From JADJOY01 sp016713535 [NCBI: Deltaproteobacteria bacterium] (lineage in GTDB: Bacteria > JADJOY01): a stretch of DNA of 64,000 nucleotides. Numbering within the stretch: position 1 is the stretch's first letter; every line of letters starts with the position of its first letter. The notes under the pieces were generated by a model. That model saw nothing but the letters and a program-made list of their open reading frames with translations, made no database searches and was not told where the DNA came from. Below are positions 39,310 to 47,977 of the stretch, piece after piece. The position numbers were made by a program, and so were the translations under genes. The stretch is taken from contig JADJOY010000021.1 in NCBI GenBank assembly GCA_016713535.1, forward strand, positions 166,021 through 230,020, read 5' to 3'.

Positions 39310-39341
39310 GATGTGTATAATGCGTGATATTCATACACATC
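39310..39341 (+). promoter_or_regulatory. Operator and -10 of the vapBC promoter
   Basis: GATGTGTAT (39310-39318) and ATACACATC (39333-39341) form a perfect 9-bp inverted repeat with a 14-base spacer. A consensus TATAAT (39316-39321) lies inside it, about 30 bases before the vapB ATG. The arrangement fits autoregulation by the VapBC complex. Confidence 0.65.
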
Positions 39342-39352
39342 CGGAGCGCCCG

Positions 39353-39547
39353 ATGCGTACCAACATCGTGATCGACGACGAGCTCATGAGCGAGGCGCTC
39401 GAGGCCACCGGCCTGAAGACCAAGCGGGAGACCGTGGAGCTGGGGCTCAAGACCCTGATCCGTCTCCAGCGCCAAGGCGCGATCAAGCGCTTTCGCGGCA
39501 AGTTGCGCTGGGAGGGCGATCTGGCGGCGCTGAGGTCGGCCCGGTGA
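39353..39547 (+). CDS. vapB: VapB antitoxin (type II TA)
   Basis: The 64-residue protein starts at ATG 39353 (MRTNIVIDDEL). It has the short ribbon-helix-helix-like start TNIVIDDELMSEALEATGLKTKRE of DUF2191-type VapB antitoxins, then a basic toxin-binding tail FRGKLRWEGDL. It binds its operator and blocks VapC. Its TGA overlaps the vapC GTG. Confidence 0.88.
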   Translation: MRTNIVIDDELMSEALEATGLKTKRETVELGLKTLIRLQRQGAIKRFRGKLRWEGDLAALRSAR

Positions 39548-39945
39548 TCGTGGTCGATTCGGGCGTCTGGATCGACTACTTCAACGGAGTTCCGAACGTC
39601 GCGACCGACCGGCTCGACGCGCTGCTCGGCACGGAGCCCCTGGCGGTGGGTGACGTGATCCTCGCTGAGGTCCTGCAGGGCTTCCGGAGTGATGCGGACT
39701 TCCGGACGGCCAAGCGCCTCATGAGCTCGCTGGCCGTCGTCGAGATGCTCGGTGAGACGAACGCGATCCGCTGCGCCGAGAACGACCGGGCGCTTCGCAA
39801 GCGCGGGGTCACCGTGCGCAAGACGATCGATGTGTTCATCGCGACGTACTGCATCGAAAGCGGGTGGCCTCTGCTCTTTCAGGACAAGGACTTCGTGCCC
39901 TTCGTCCGCTACCTCGGCCTCCGACCCGTCGTCTCCGCCGTCTGA
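39544..39945 (+). CDS. vapC: VapC PIN-domain ribonuclease toxin
   Basis: This 133-residue PIN-domain RNase has the acidic residues in VVDSGVWID (residue 5), LAEVLQGF (Glu near 37), KTIDVFIATYC (Asp near 98) and FQDKDF (Asp near 116). VapC toxins cleave specific RNAs, often tRNA-fMet or rRNA. Catalytic residues are complete, so the module looks active. Confidence 0.9.
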   Translation: MIVVDSGVWIDYFNGVPNVATDRLDALLGTEPLAVGDVILAEVLQGFRSDADFRTAKRLMSSLAVVEMLGETNAIRCAENDRALRKRGVTVRKTIDVFIATYCIESGWPLLFQDKDFVPFVRYLGLRPVVSAV

Positions 39946-40101
39946 GCTACCCCCGCCGCGCGGGCGCCGCCGATGGTGAGCCCGGAGAGCCATGGCGTGA
40001 AGAGGCCCGGGTCGGCCGGAGGCCGCGGGGGACCGCGAACGCGCGGGGATGTCCCCGGAACGAATCCGGCGGGAACGACGCCGCCGCGAAGGCGCTGGCC
40101 A

Positions 40102-41607
40102 TCAATCGTAGTGCCGGAGCGAAGGCCAGAGGGTGCCCCAGGGGATGCGGTGGCCCCACGCGGCGTAGAGGGGCACGTCATTCTCGTCAGGCATGCAGTA
40201 GGGGCCGCAGCTCGTCGTGCCGGCCTTCGCGACGTGGTCGAAGAGCTCGCGAAGGCGGGCGTCGTCGTAGGTGGCGACCACCACCGCGTCGATCGTTTCA
40301 TCGGGCGGTCCCCACAGCCAGTAGCTGTTGTGGCCCGAGAACGCCGCGCGATCGCCGCCCAGCACCTCCACGGCAGCGGCCTCACCGTAGTTGGAGCCGA
40401 AGAACGCGGCGTGCGCACGGCGCTCGGCGGGCAACTGGTCCGCGGCTCGCTCCACCGACGCGGCGAAGTCCTCCCAGCCGTGCATGTCGGCGAAGAACTG
40501 CGGGAGTGGTCCGAGCGTCTGTCTCTCCTCGGTCGACGGCTCGACTCCCAGCGCCCGCGCATACCGGATGTAGGTCTCGGTGGGGAGGATCGGCATCGCG
40601 AGGGGCGCGCACACGACGCCGAACGCGACCAGCGCGGTGATCGCTGCCGGGTACAGCGGGAAAGCACGCGCCGCGCGCTCCTCCAGCGCGACTCCACCCA
40701 TCGCGAAGAGCCACAGGCAGGCGGGGGTCAAGTAGTAGCTCCGGCTGGTCCCGTTGGCCGCGAGCAGACCGAAGATCGCGAGCCAGGCGATCCCCAGCAC
40801 GAGCGCGCGCCCGTCGGGCCGCCGGCGAAAGCACGCTCCGAGCCCGAGCGCGGCCAGGAGCACGCAAGCGGGACCGAGTGTCATCACCTGGCTGGCGGCG
40901 AATTCGAGTGCGGTCGTGGCGCGCATCTTCTCGCTGCTCGCGTTTCGCATGAACTCGATCGTCGGAAAGCCCTGGAGGGCTTGCCAGAGCAGGTGGGGCG
41001 CCGCGACCGCGAACGCGAGAGCACCCGCGAGCCACGGCCCGGTGCGCCGCAGCTCCGCGCGCCGAGCCGTGAGCAGCAAGCCCACGCCGAAGCCACCCCC
41101 GAGCCACAGCACGCTGAGCTTGTTGAGCAGCCCGAGCCCGATCGCCAGCCCGAAGCCGCACCAGGCGCCGCGCGTTCGGGCGCGAAGCGCGCGGAGAAAG
41201 AGGATCGTCGCCACGGCCCACGCCAGAAGGTCGAAGGCGTTCATCGAGTAGTAGCTATCGAGCGCCAGGATCACGGGCGCGCAGAGCGTGGCGAGCATCG
41301 CGACCGTTCGCGCGCGCTCACCACCGCCTAGCTCGCGGGTCATGAGCCCCACCGCTAGCACGGTCAGCGCTGCCAGTGCGGCGGCGGCGAGGCGCATCGC
41401 GAGCAGCGAGGTCCCCGCGAGAGCGAGCACGCCCCGAAGCAGCGCGATCGAAAGCGGAGGGTGATCGACGTATCCCCACGCCAGCCGGCGCGCGCAGGCG
41501 ACGTAGTAGAGCTCGTCGCGGAACCAGCCGTAGCCGAGCGGCGAGACCGCGTGGACCGCGAAGGCGACGAGGGGCCAGACGACCCACGCGCGGCTGCCAC
41601 GGCTCAT
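40102..41607 (-). CDS. GT39/ArnT-like membrane glycosyltransferase
   Basis: This 501-residue protein has about ten hydrophobic helices in its first 350 residues and a C-terminal soluble domain. The first loop has the family's acidic motif GWFRDELYYVACARRLAWGYVDHPPL (near residue 27). Such enzymes transfer sugars from polyprenyl-phosphate donors to lipids or proteins in the periplasm. The acceptor is unknown. Confidence 0.85.
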   Translation of the reverse strand: MSRGSRAWVVWPLVAFAVHAVSPLGYGWFRDELYYVACARRLAWGYVDHPPLSIALLRGVLALAGTSLLAMRLAAAALAALTVLAVGLMTRELGGGERARTVAMLATLCAPVILALDSYYSMNAFDLLAWAVATILFLRALRARTRGAWCGFGLAIGLGLLNKLSVLWLGGGFGVGLLLTARRAELRRTGPWLAGALAFAVAAPHLLWQALQGFPTIEFMRNASSEKMRATTALEFAASQVMTLGPACVLLAALGLGACFRRRPDGRALVLGIAWLAIFGLLAANGTSRSYYLTPACLWLFAMGGVALEERAARAFPLYPAAITALVAFGVVCAPLAMPILPTETYIRYARALGVEPSTEERQTLGPLPQFFADMHGWEDFAASVERAADQLPAERRAHAAFFGSNYGEAAAVEVLGGDRAAFSGHNSYWLWGPPDETIDAVVVATYDDARLRELFDHVAKAGTTSCGPYCMPDENDVPLYAAWGHRIPWGTLWPSLRHYD

Positions 41608-41671
41608 GGAGGACCGTTCCGCCTGTTCGCCGTGACCACCGCGACTGGACCCGGTCGCAGAGCGAGCGCGG

Positions 41672-42684
41672 TCACTTCGCCTCCGCCCACGAGCGGCACT
41701 GCTCGTAGTTCTCGGCGCGCCACCAGATGTCCTGGGTCCAGTCGTTGCCGATCTTTCGGACCAGTCGCCCGGCGGTGTCGCGGTCGCGCAGGCCGCACGC
41801 GAACTTCGCGAAGGCGTTCAAGTTCCGGATCGAGCCATTCGTGCGGCGCTCGAGGTCGAGGAAGCTCTCGCAGACGGGACCAGTCGACGCCGGCCCTCCG
41901 TGAACACGGCGTCACGTTCGACGGCGAGCGCCACCCAGTAGACCCGCGCGTACATCGAGCTTCCGTCGGTCGCCTTGGAGAGCTCGGCCGCACGCGCGGC
42001 GAAGCGCCGGATCGCGTCGTAGCTCCCGCCCCAGCGGGGTGTCAGGCCGTTCGCGTACGTCAGGTAGAGCATCGAGTACGAGGGATCGAACGCGACGCCC
42101 TCGTCGAAGATCCGCGTGCGGGTCGGCTCGTCGGCGCCGAGGAGCTGCGCGATGTCGAGACGAGCCGTGTGCCATCCCGGGCACCGTGCGCCCACCTCGC
42201 GGTGGGCGTCGAGGAGCGCCCTGGCTTCCTCGAGACGCTTCCGAAACCGATCCATGGACGACGCCGGCGTTTCGCCGGCGAGCTTCTTCCCGCGCGCGCT
42301 CCACGCCTGTCCGACGATGAGCTGTGCTGTGGCCACCACCGGCGTCGGCGAGCCGGGGAGGCTCGCCACCCAGTGCTCGAGCGCGGTGCGAAACGATGCC
42401 ACCTCGCCCTCCGCCGCGAGCTGCCCGATCTCCTGGAACGCTCGGTAGAGCATCATGAGCTTCGAGCGCCCGTCGTCGAAGCGCGCGTGGGTCGTGCGGT
42501 ACTCGTCGGCCACCGCGCCCAGTGTGCCGAGCTGGTCATCCTTCAGCCGCTCGTACACGAACGCACGTGCTTCCTCCGGAGCGTCGATGCCGCCCCGGTC
42601 GGGGCGCGCAGCCGCGTGAGTCATGACCGAACAGACGAGAATCGCCGCGCACACGGCGTGGATGGAGCGCCTCGCTACCCGCAT
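41672..42684 (-). pseudogene. DUF4034-like secreted protein, frame broken near 41885
   Basis: The frame starts at ATG 42684 with a signal peptide (AVCAAILVCSVMTHAAA). The mature region has FVYERLKDDQLGTLGAVADEYRT, WSARGKKLAGETPASSMDRFRKRLEEAR and a SYSMLYLTYANGLTPRWGGSYDAIRRFA segment, consistent with DUF4034. One base is missing near 41885; the other frame continues VCESFLDLERRTNGSIRNLNAFAKFAC and ends WAEAK at 41672. Total about 337 codons. Confidence 0.65.
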
Positions 42685-42706
42685 GGTGGCCTCGTGGGTG
42701 ATGTCG

Positions 42707-43339
42707 TCACCGTTCGGCGACGGTGACGAGGAGCGGTGACCCGAACATGGCGGCGGGAGAGATGACCGGTTCGTCCAGGGGGATGTCGTTGCCGTAGCGC
42801 TCCCGCATCTTGGCGCGCACCGCTGGATCCGAGAGGTCGAAGTCGCGGACCTTCTGAAGATCGCCGAGCTGGATGTCGAGGGCGCGGTCGTAGGCCTTCC
42901 AAACCAGCTCCGAGCAATAGATCCGGTCGTCGGCCCACCCGAACGTGAGGTCGTACGGCCGGCCGGCGAACCGACGCGCCTCGGTCCGGAGCTTCTCGAG
43001 CGCGGCCGGCGTGAGCAGGGAGTCCGCGTCCCGGAGGCGCTTGACGACGAAGTGGTGCCCCGTGCCCCGGGCGATCCACTCCTCGAGGGGCGTGAGCCGG
43101 ACCGTGGAGATCGCCTCGAACACGAAGGGCTTGCCCTTGCGGTGCACGATCAGCCCCATGTGGCTGTACCGCGACCCGGTGGCTCGCTGGATGGCGAGCG
43201 ACTGTGACGAGCGAGAGGTGTGAAAGATGACGTCGCCGTCGCGGACCGCCAGCGTCCTGCCGTCTGCCGAACAGGCGGTGGCGAGGAGCGCGAGCGCGAC
43301 GACGATGCGCACGAACTGGAGGGCCACCTGACGCCCCAC
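42707..43339 (-). CDS. YiiX-like NlpC/P60-superfamily cysteine hydrolase
   Basis: From GTG 43339 the 210-residue protein has a lipoprotein-like or secretory signal (VRIVVALALLATAC). The YiiX/YebB pattern follows: DGDVIFHTSRSSQSLAIQ, SRYSHMGLIV with the catalytic His, and YCSELVWKAY with the catalytic Cys near residue 135. These enzymes probably hydrolyse cell-wall or lipid amide bonds. ATG 43347 belongs to another frame. Confidence 0.8.
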   Translation of the reverse strand: MGRQVALQFVRIVVALALLATACSADGRTLAVRDGDVIFHTSRSSQSLAIQRATGSRYSHMGLIVHRKGKPFVFEAISTVRLTPLEEWIARGTGHHFVVKRLRDADSLLTPAALEKLRTEARRFAGRPYDLTFGWADDRIYCSELVWKAYDRALDIQLGDLQKVRDFDLSDPAVRAKMRERYGNDIPLDEPVISPAAMFGSPLLVTVAER

Positions 43340-43401
43340 ATCACCACTGGCGCGCCGCGCCTTCCGCGGCACCCGGTCGTCAGACCGCTCGTCGGTCGTG
43401 T

Positions 43402-44106
43402 TCACGTGCGACGCCGTGACACCAGCGGTGCCGCGCGCACGAACTCGTTCGCCGCGGCCTCCTCGAGCATCCATCGGCCCATGGCCCGGTACGAGACGGG
43501 TGCCCAGGAGTTGAGGGCGCCGTCCCAGTCGGCCGAGGCCACGGGCGGCTCGTCCTTGCCGCGCGCATTGAGTCCGCCGCGGATGAGGGTCCACCGAAGC
43601 GACGAGAACGCCCCGTTGCCGAGCGCGTCGATCACCGCCTGCTGTTCCCGAGCGCCGCGGCCCATGGTCCCGGGCATCCACCCGAAGAAGCGCATGAGCC
43701 GGCTCGCCGGTTGCCCGGGCCGGGACGTGAGCAACGTGTTGATCACGACGATGCGGTCGACGCCCGCGGCCAGCATCGACGCCTCGACCGCGGCCATGTT
43801 CGCCGAGAGCAGGGCGGACGTTGCCTGGGTCGTGGCCGTCACTCCGAGCGCGGTGAGAACGGCGTCGGCGCCGGCGAAGGCCTCGATGAGCGCGGCGCGA
43901 TCGCCGAGCGACTCCACGACGACGACGCGAGACCCGCTCGGCACGTCGGCGATGCGCTCCGGCCGCGAGCGGACGATCGCCGTGAAGCCGATTCCGGCAG
44001 CTCGGCACACCCCGAGGATTCCCTGACCGAGACCACCTGCGGCGCCGATGACGGCCACATCACGCGGTAGCGGTCGAGGCCTGCGATCGGTGGGCGGTGT
44101 CGTCAT
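43402..44106 (-). CDS. NAD(P)-binding oxidoreductase (NmrA/atypical SDR)
   Basis: The 234-residue protein has the Rossmann motif VIGAAGGLGQGI near residue 19, DAVLTALGV near 80 and VVINTLLTSRPG near 120. The usual YxxxK pair is not obvious, placing it with atypical SDR/NmrA-like proteins that may sense NAD(P) or act as reductases. It is 51 bases downstream of the interrupted GNAT gene and in the same direction. Confidence 0.8.
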   Translation of the reverse strand: MTTPPTDRRPRPLPRDVAVIGAAGGLGQGILGVCRAAGIGFTAIVRSRPERIADVPSGSRVVVVESLGDRAALIEAFAGADAVLTALGVTATTQATSALLSANMAAVEASMLAAGVDRIVVINTLLTSRPGQPASRLMRFFGWMPGTMGRGAREQQAVIDALGNGAFSSLRWTLIRGGLNARGKDEPPVASADWDGALNSWAPVSYRAMGRWMLEEAAANEFVRAAPLVSRRRT

Positions 44107-44157
44107 GGGTGGGGATTGCTCCGGCGAACGGTCTCGGCAGTCGAACGATCCTGCCGT

Positions 44158-44481
44158 TCAGCGGCCGGGTCGGGTCCGCTCCACGGCAACGGCGGTCGCG
44201 GCAGCGGCAGCGGCTTCGCCGTCGAGCCGCTTCGAACAGAAGAGTGCGCCCCCGCTCGCCCCATACTCCGCCTGCGCGAAACCCGCGGCCGCATACACGC
44301 TGCGCGCTCGCTGGTTGTTCTCCTGGACTTCGAGCGTCAGCTTCACGCAGCCGCGCTCACGGGCTGCGCGCTCGACGGCGCGGAGGAGCGCACGCCCGAT
44401 CCCGTGGCCCCGATACTCCGGAAGCACCGCCAGATCGTGAACGTTGATGAGGGGCCGCGCCGCGAACGTCGAGAAGCCGAG
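44158..44481 (-). pseudogene. GNAT acetyltransferase, C-terminal half (split by transposon)
   Basis: The frame reads LGFSTFAARPLINVHDLAVLPEYRGHGIGRALL, i.e. the acetyl-CoA-binding motif A, then VYAAAGF of motif B, and ends at 44158. It lacks a start. The N-terminal half lies at 49154-49387 beyond the transposon. Joining 49387-49154 to 44475-44158 gives an uninterrupted 183-aa frame, so this gene was inactivated by the insertion. Confidence 0.9.
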
Positions 44482-44572
44482 TGTCGCCGCGCGCGATCGG
44501 ATGCAGTGGTCGGAGCAGGCTCGGTTGCAGTGAGGGGGTGAGGTTCGGCGGGCGGCCCGTCAACGAGCTTGA

Positions 44573-44866
44573 TCAGAACGGGATGTTTTCGCGGTGCTGT
44601 CGCTCGCGAGCGTCGTCGAGTGCGTGGGTGTAGCCGGCGATTTCGCGCCGCAGGGATTCACCGAGGACGAGGATCTTGCGCGCCACGGTGACGGCGTGAC
44701 GTTCGGGCTTGCGAGGGTCGCCGGGCGCCTCGAGCTGGACGTTGGGGTCGAGCGCGTCGAGGTGTGCGGCGACGAGCGCCAGGGCGGCGATCTCGAGCGT
44801 CGCATCCAGTACCGCGAGGACTGCGAGCTCGGGCGCCGCCAGCAGATCGAAGCGGGAGTGGATCAC
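44573..44866 (-). CDS. Third gene of the transposon operon (97 aa)
   Basis: The 97-residue protein has an Ala/Leu-rich N-terminal half (LLAAPELAVLAVLDATLEIAALALVAAHLDALDP) predicted as helical rather than transmembrane, and a charged C-terminal helix (RKILVLGESLRREIAGYTHALDDARERQHREN). Its ATG overlaps the ATPase stop (ATGA). It may be a regulatory or target-selection factor. I do not recognise the family. Confidence 0.6.
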   Translation of the reverse strand: MIHSRFDLLAAPELAVLAVLDATLEIAALALVAAHLDALDPNVQLEAPGDPRKPERHAVTVARKILVLGESLRREIAGYTHALDDARERQHRENIPF

Positions 44867-45660
44867 GCACGGCCTCGATCGAGCCGGGCGTCGTGGATGT
44901 CCTGGTCGGTCACCAAGCGCCGGTTGCGCGCGGCGGCGACGACGAGCGCACCGGTCGCGAGCCCATTGATTCGTCGCGGTACACCGCCCGTGGCCTCGAA
45001 GAGCGGCCCGAGGGCGCCGGGATCGAAGACCGGCTTCTTGGCGCCGGCGGCCTTGAGGCGCACGTCCACGTACTGCCGGGTTTCCTCGAGGGAGAGCGGC
45101 TCGAGTCGCGCCACGGTGGTGATGCGCTGATCGAGCGCATGATGCACCGGCTCGGCGAGGCGCTCATCGAGCGCCGGTTGACCGGCAAGCAGCAGCACGA
45201 ACGGGCTCTTGCGGTCGTACTCGCCGATCGTGAGCAGCCGCACGTCCTCGAGCGTGTCGTCGGGCAGCGCGTGTGCCTCGTCGAGCAGCAAGAGATGGCG
45301 TCGCTCGTCGGCGAGCAGCGTTTCGCCGATCGCAGTGGCGGTCTCGGCGCGGGAGCGCCGCGGCGTGAGCCCGGCCTTGCGGGCGAGCACGTTGACCAAG
45401 CCGAAAGGATTGCAGGTGGCGTGGGCAAAGTAGTGCACCGCCCAGCCCTCGCGCTGCATCTCGTCGGCGATCTCGCCGAGCAAGAGGCTCTTGCCACAGC
45501 CGGGCTCGCTCACGAGCGTCGCGATCGAATCGAGCTCGACGGTGAAGCGCAGCCGTTTGCGGGCTTCCTCGAAGCCGCGGTGGTGCACCAACGCCGCGGT
45601 ACCGGTGGCGCGGGCGAAGGGGGCGTGGGTGAAGCCGTAGTGCGTGAGCAGCGGATTCAT
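44863..45660 (-). CDS. TnsC/ExeA-like AAA+ ATPase of the transposon
   Basis: The 265-residue protein has Walker A SEPGCGKSLL near residue 52 and Walker B HLLLLDEAHAL near 118, with a GQPALDERL sensor region and a C-terminal GGVPRRINGLA typical of ExeA/TniB/TnsC proteins. Such ATPases choose target DNA and activate the transposase. It overlaps the transposase stop (ATGA), so the three genes are one operon. Confidence 0.9.
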   Translation of the reverse strand: MNPLLTHYGFTHAPFARATGTAALVHHRGFEEARKRLRFTVELDSIATLVSEPGCGKSLLLGEIADEMQREGWAVHYFAHATCNPFGLVNVLARKAGLTPRRSRAETATAIGETLLADERRHLLLLDEAHALPDDTLEDVRLLTIGEYDRKSPFVLLLAGQPALDERLAEPVHHALDQRITTVARLEPLSLEETRQYVDVRLKAAGAKKPVFDPGALGPLFEATGGVPRRINGLATGALVVAAARNRRLVTDQDIHDARLDRGRA

Positions 45661-47951
45661 GAGCGAGGCTCCTTTCGTTCCGGGTGTTGCCAGTGCGCGA
45701 GCACCAGCGTCTGGATGGCGTGGAGGTAGATCCGGGGATGACGCCCGCGGCCGTGAAGCCGGACGGCGTGCTCGGTGGCGATGCGCACGAGGTCCTCGGG
45801 CAGCGGGCCGAAGGTCTCCCAGAAAGCGGCGAGCTCGCGCGGGGTGGTGACGCCGGGCGCGAGCCCGGCCAGCTCCACCACCACGACCTGGAAGCGCTCG
45901 ACGTCGAAGCCGGCGTCGAGCTTGAGCTCGGCGTAGGCCAGCGGCCGCGCCTGCTCGAGCAGGCGCTGGTCGTAGTCGCGGCGCACCAGCGCCAGGTAGT
46001 CGACGCTCGGTGTCGGGCGCTCGGTCTTCTCGGGTGGACGCTCAGGAGTCGCGTTGAGGGGCTGCGGTCGCGCCGTCTGGACGCGCTTTCCTTCCCGAAA
46101 GATCTCTACCGACGCGAGGTCGTTGGGGTCGAAACGGACCTGGACCTTTCGTCCGCGCAGGAACGACTCGCAGAGAAAGCGCTTGCCCTCGACGGAGACG
46201 CAGCCGTCCTTGCGATGCACGGTGCGATCGGCACGGACCAGGAAGAGCTGCCGGGCGACGGCCGGCTCGATGGGCTTCGGCACCACCCCGGCGAGGGCCT
46301 CGGCGGGCGTGCGGCCGAGGTCCGAGTGGATCTCGTGGACGTAGCGCTCTTCGCGCCACGCCTCCCAGAAGCGGTTGAGGTCGTGGATGGTGACGAGCTC
46401 CGGTCGCAGCCGGATCTCGTGCTCGAAGGCGTCGGCGAGCTGCCACCAGCGCTCGATCACTCCCCGTCCCTGGCTGTAGTAGGCGCGCGAGTGAACGAGA
46501 TGACAGTCGATCCGGTCGAGCGAGTACGCGAGCTGCTCGGCCCGATAGACGGCACCGCGGTCGACGTAGACCTTGCGCGCCGCTCCCCAACGCAACAGCG
46601 CTCGCAGCAGCGTGTCGCGCAACGACGCGAGGTCTTCGGCCAGGTACCAACGATCGGCGACCGGAAAGCGCGTGGTGTGGTCGATGAAGGCGCCGAGCTT
46701 GGCGGTGGTGGCTCGGCCATCGGGCGCGAGGACCGGTGGTCCGTGGTGGTAGTCGCCCACCCACAGGTCGCCGAACGAGGGGAAGCGCATCTTGATGGTG
46801 CGGGGACTCTCGGCTTCGACGCGAAGCTGGCGGCGGCTCATGCCGCGCCGGTCGAGGTGGCGATCGAGGGTGGAGCGGTGAAAGGAAGGCTCGCCGTGGA
46901 GGGATCCCTCTCGCCGCAGGATGTCGATGAGCGTCGAGGTCCAGCGCTTCGGTAGCTCTTTGCGCAGCGCGATCGCGCGCTCGAGGATGCGGTCCGAGAT
47001 CACCCGCCGGGTGCCCGAGTCTCGGCGGCGTCGCGGTCCCAACGCTTCGAGGCCGCCCTGTCGGTAGCGTCGCGCCCAGGCGTAGACGGTGCGCTCGGCG
47101 ACCTGCACCGATCCACGACCCGGGCACCAGTGCTCGCGGGCGGCGATCTCGGCGACGAGCGTCACGGTCTCGCCCGCGGCCAACTCCCCGCGTCGCTCGG
47201 CGAGCTCGGCGATCACGCCATAGCGAAAGAGCGCGAGCTGGATGGCTCGCTCGTCGTCGCGGGTTGGGTCGTCGTCGGCGGCCACACGGCGATGGTGCCC
47301 GCGGGTCGCGCCCGGGTCACCGGGCAACAACGGGCAGAGGATCGGGCAAGGCGGGGCCGCGTAGCTCGGCACGCAGTCCCAGCGCTCCAGCACCGCGCGA
47401 AGGCCGGGTGGCTCGGCCCCGAGGGCTGCGCCGAGCGCCTCGAAGAGCGTCAGGACCTCGGTGGCTCGCTCCGCGAGCGCGTGACGGGGCCGGGACGAGC
47501 TCGGGGTGCCGGGCGCCGCGGCACGATAGGCGGGGCGGATCTCGGCGAGCCGTTGCAGCAACGCCGCCGGAGCGGGCGACCCACTGATCCAACGTGCGAC
47601 GGTGCGCCCGCGGAAGGCGGCCGCGACCGGGAGCGCGCACCGGATCGGAGGTAGCGGCGCCCCGGCCACGACGTCGAGCTGATAGTGCTTGTGGGGTGCG
47701 AGCCCCGGCGGACGCAGGGTCCAGCGCGCGCCACACGCGGCACACCGAACGCGACGACACGCGACCTTGGGCACGTGGACGACCGTGCCGTCCACCCAGA
47801 TGCTGGCACCGCGGCGCCGCCAGCCATTCCACCAGACACGCCGCCCTCCGCAGGCCGTGCACCGCCGCGGGCGCGGGATCGTTCGGGCCCACGCGGCCCA
47901 GCGTTCCTTGAGAGGCGCCGCGTCCTGCGCTACCTCGCGTTGGCTTTCCAT
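45657..47951 (-). CDS. DDE transposase (TnsB/Mu-like) fused to an N-terminal zinc ribbon
   Basis: This 764-residue protein starts at ATG 47951. Residues 35-90 hold a zinc ribbon (CTACGGRRVWW...VRCAACGARW). From about residue 225 a typical TnsB-like transposase begins: helix-turn-helix region with VAERTVYAWARRYRQGGLEAL, then the rve core with catalytic Asp in LWVGDYHHG, second Asp in KVYVDRGAVY, Glu in GRGVIERWW, and a Mu-type C-terminal beta domain. A GTG at the domain boundary (near 47280) could be an internal start that makes the transposase alone. Confidence 0.9.
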   Translation of the reverse strand: MESQREVAQDAAPLKERWAAWARTIPRPRRCTACGGRRVWWNGWRRRGASIWVDGTVVHVPKVACRRVRCAACGARWTLRPPGLAPHKHYQLDVVAGAPLPPIRCALPVAAAFRGRTVARWISGSPAPAALLQRLAEIRPAYRAAAPGTPSSSRPRHALAERATEVLTLFEALGAALGAEPPGLRAVLERWDCVPSYAAPPCPILCPLLPGDPGATRGHHRRVAADDDPTRDDERAIQLALFRYGVIAELAERRGELAAGETVTLVAEIAAREHWCPGRGSVQVAERTVYAWARRYRQGGLEALGPRRRRDSGTRRVISDRILERAIALRKELPKRWTSTLIDILRREGSLHGEPSFHRSTLDRHLDRRGMSRRQLRVEAESPRTIKMRFPSFGDLWVGDYHHGPPVLAPDGRATTAKLGAFIDHTTRFPVADRWYLAEDLASLRDTLLRALLRWGAARKVYVDRGAVYRAEQLAYSLDRIDCHLVHSRAYYSQGRGVIERWWQLADAFEHEIRLRPELVTIHDLNRFWEAWREERYVHEIHSDLGRTPAEALAGVVPKPIEPAVARQLFLVRADRTVHRKDGCVSVEGKRFLCESFLRGRKVQVRFDPNDLASVEIFREGKRVQTARPQPLNATPERPPEKTERPTPSVDYLALVRRDYDQRLLEQARPLAYAELKLDAGFDVERFQVVVVELAGLAPGVTTPRELAAFWETFGPLPEDLVRIATEHAVRLHGRGRHPRIYLHAIQTLVLAHWQHPERKEPRS

Positions 47952-47977
47952 TCGTCCATCCTCGCGTGGAGTGCTGC

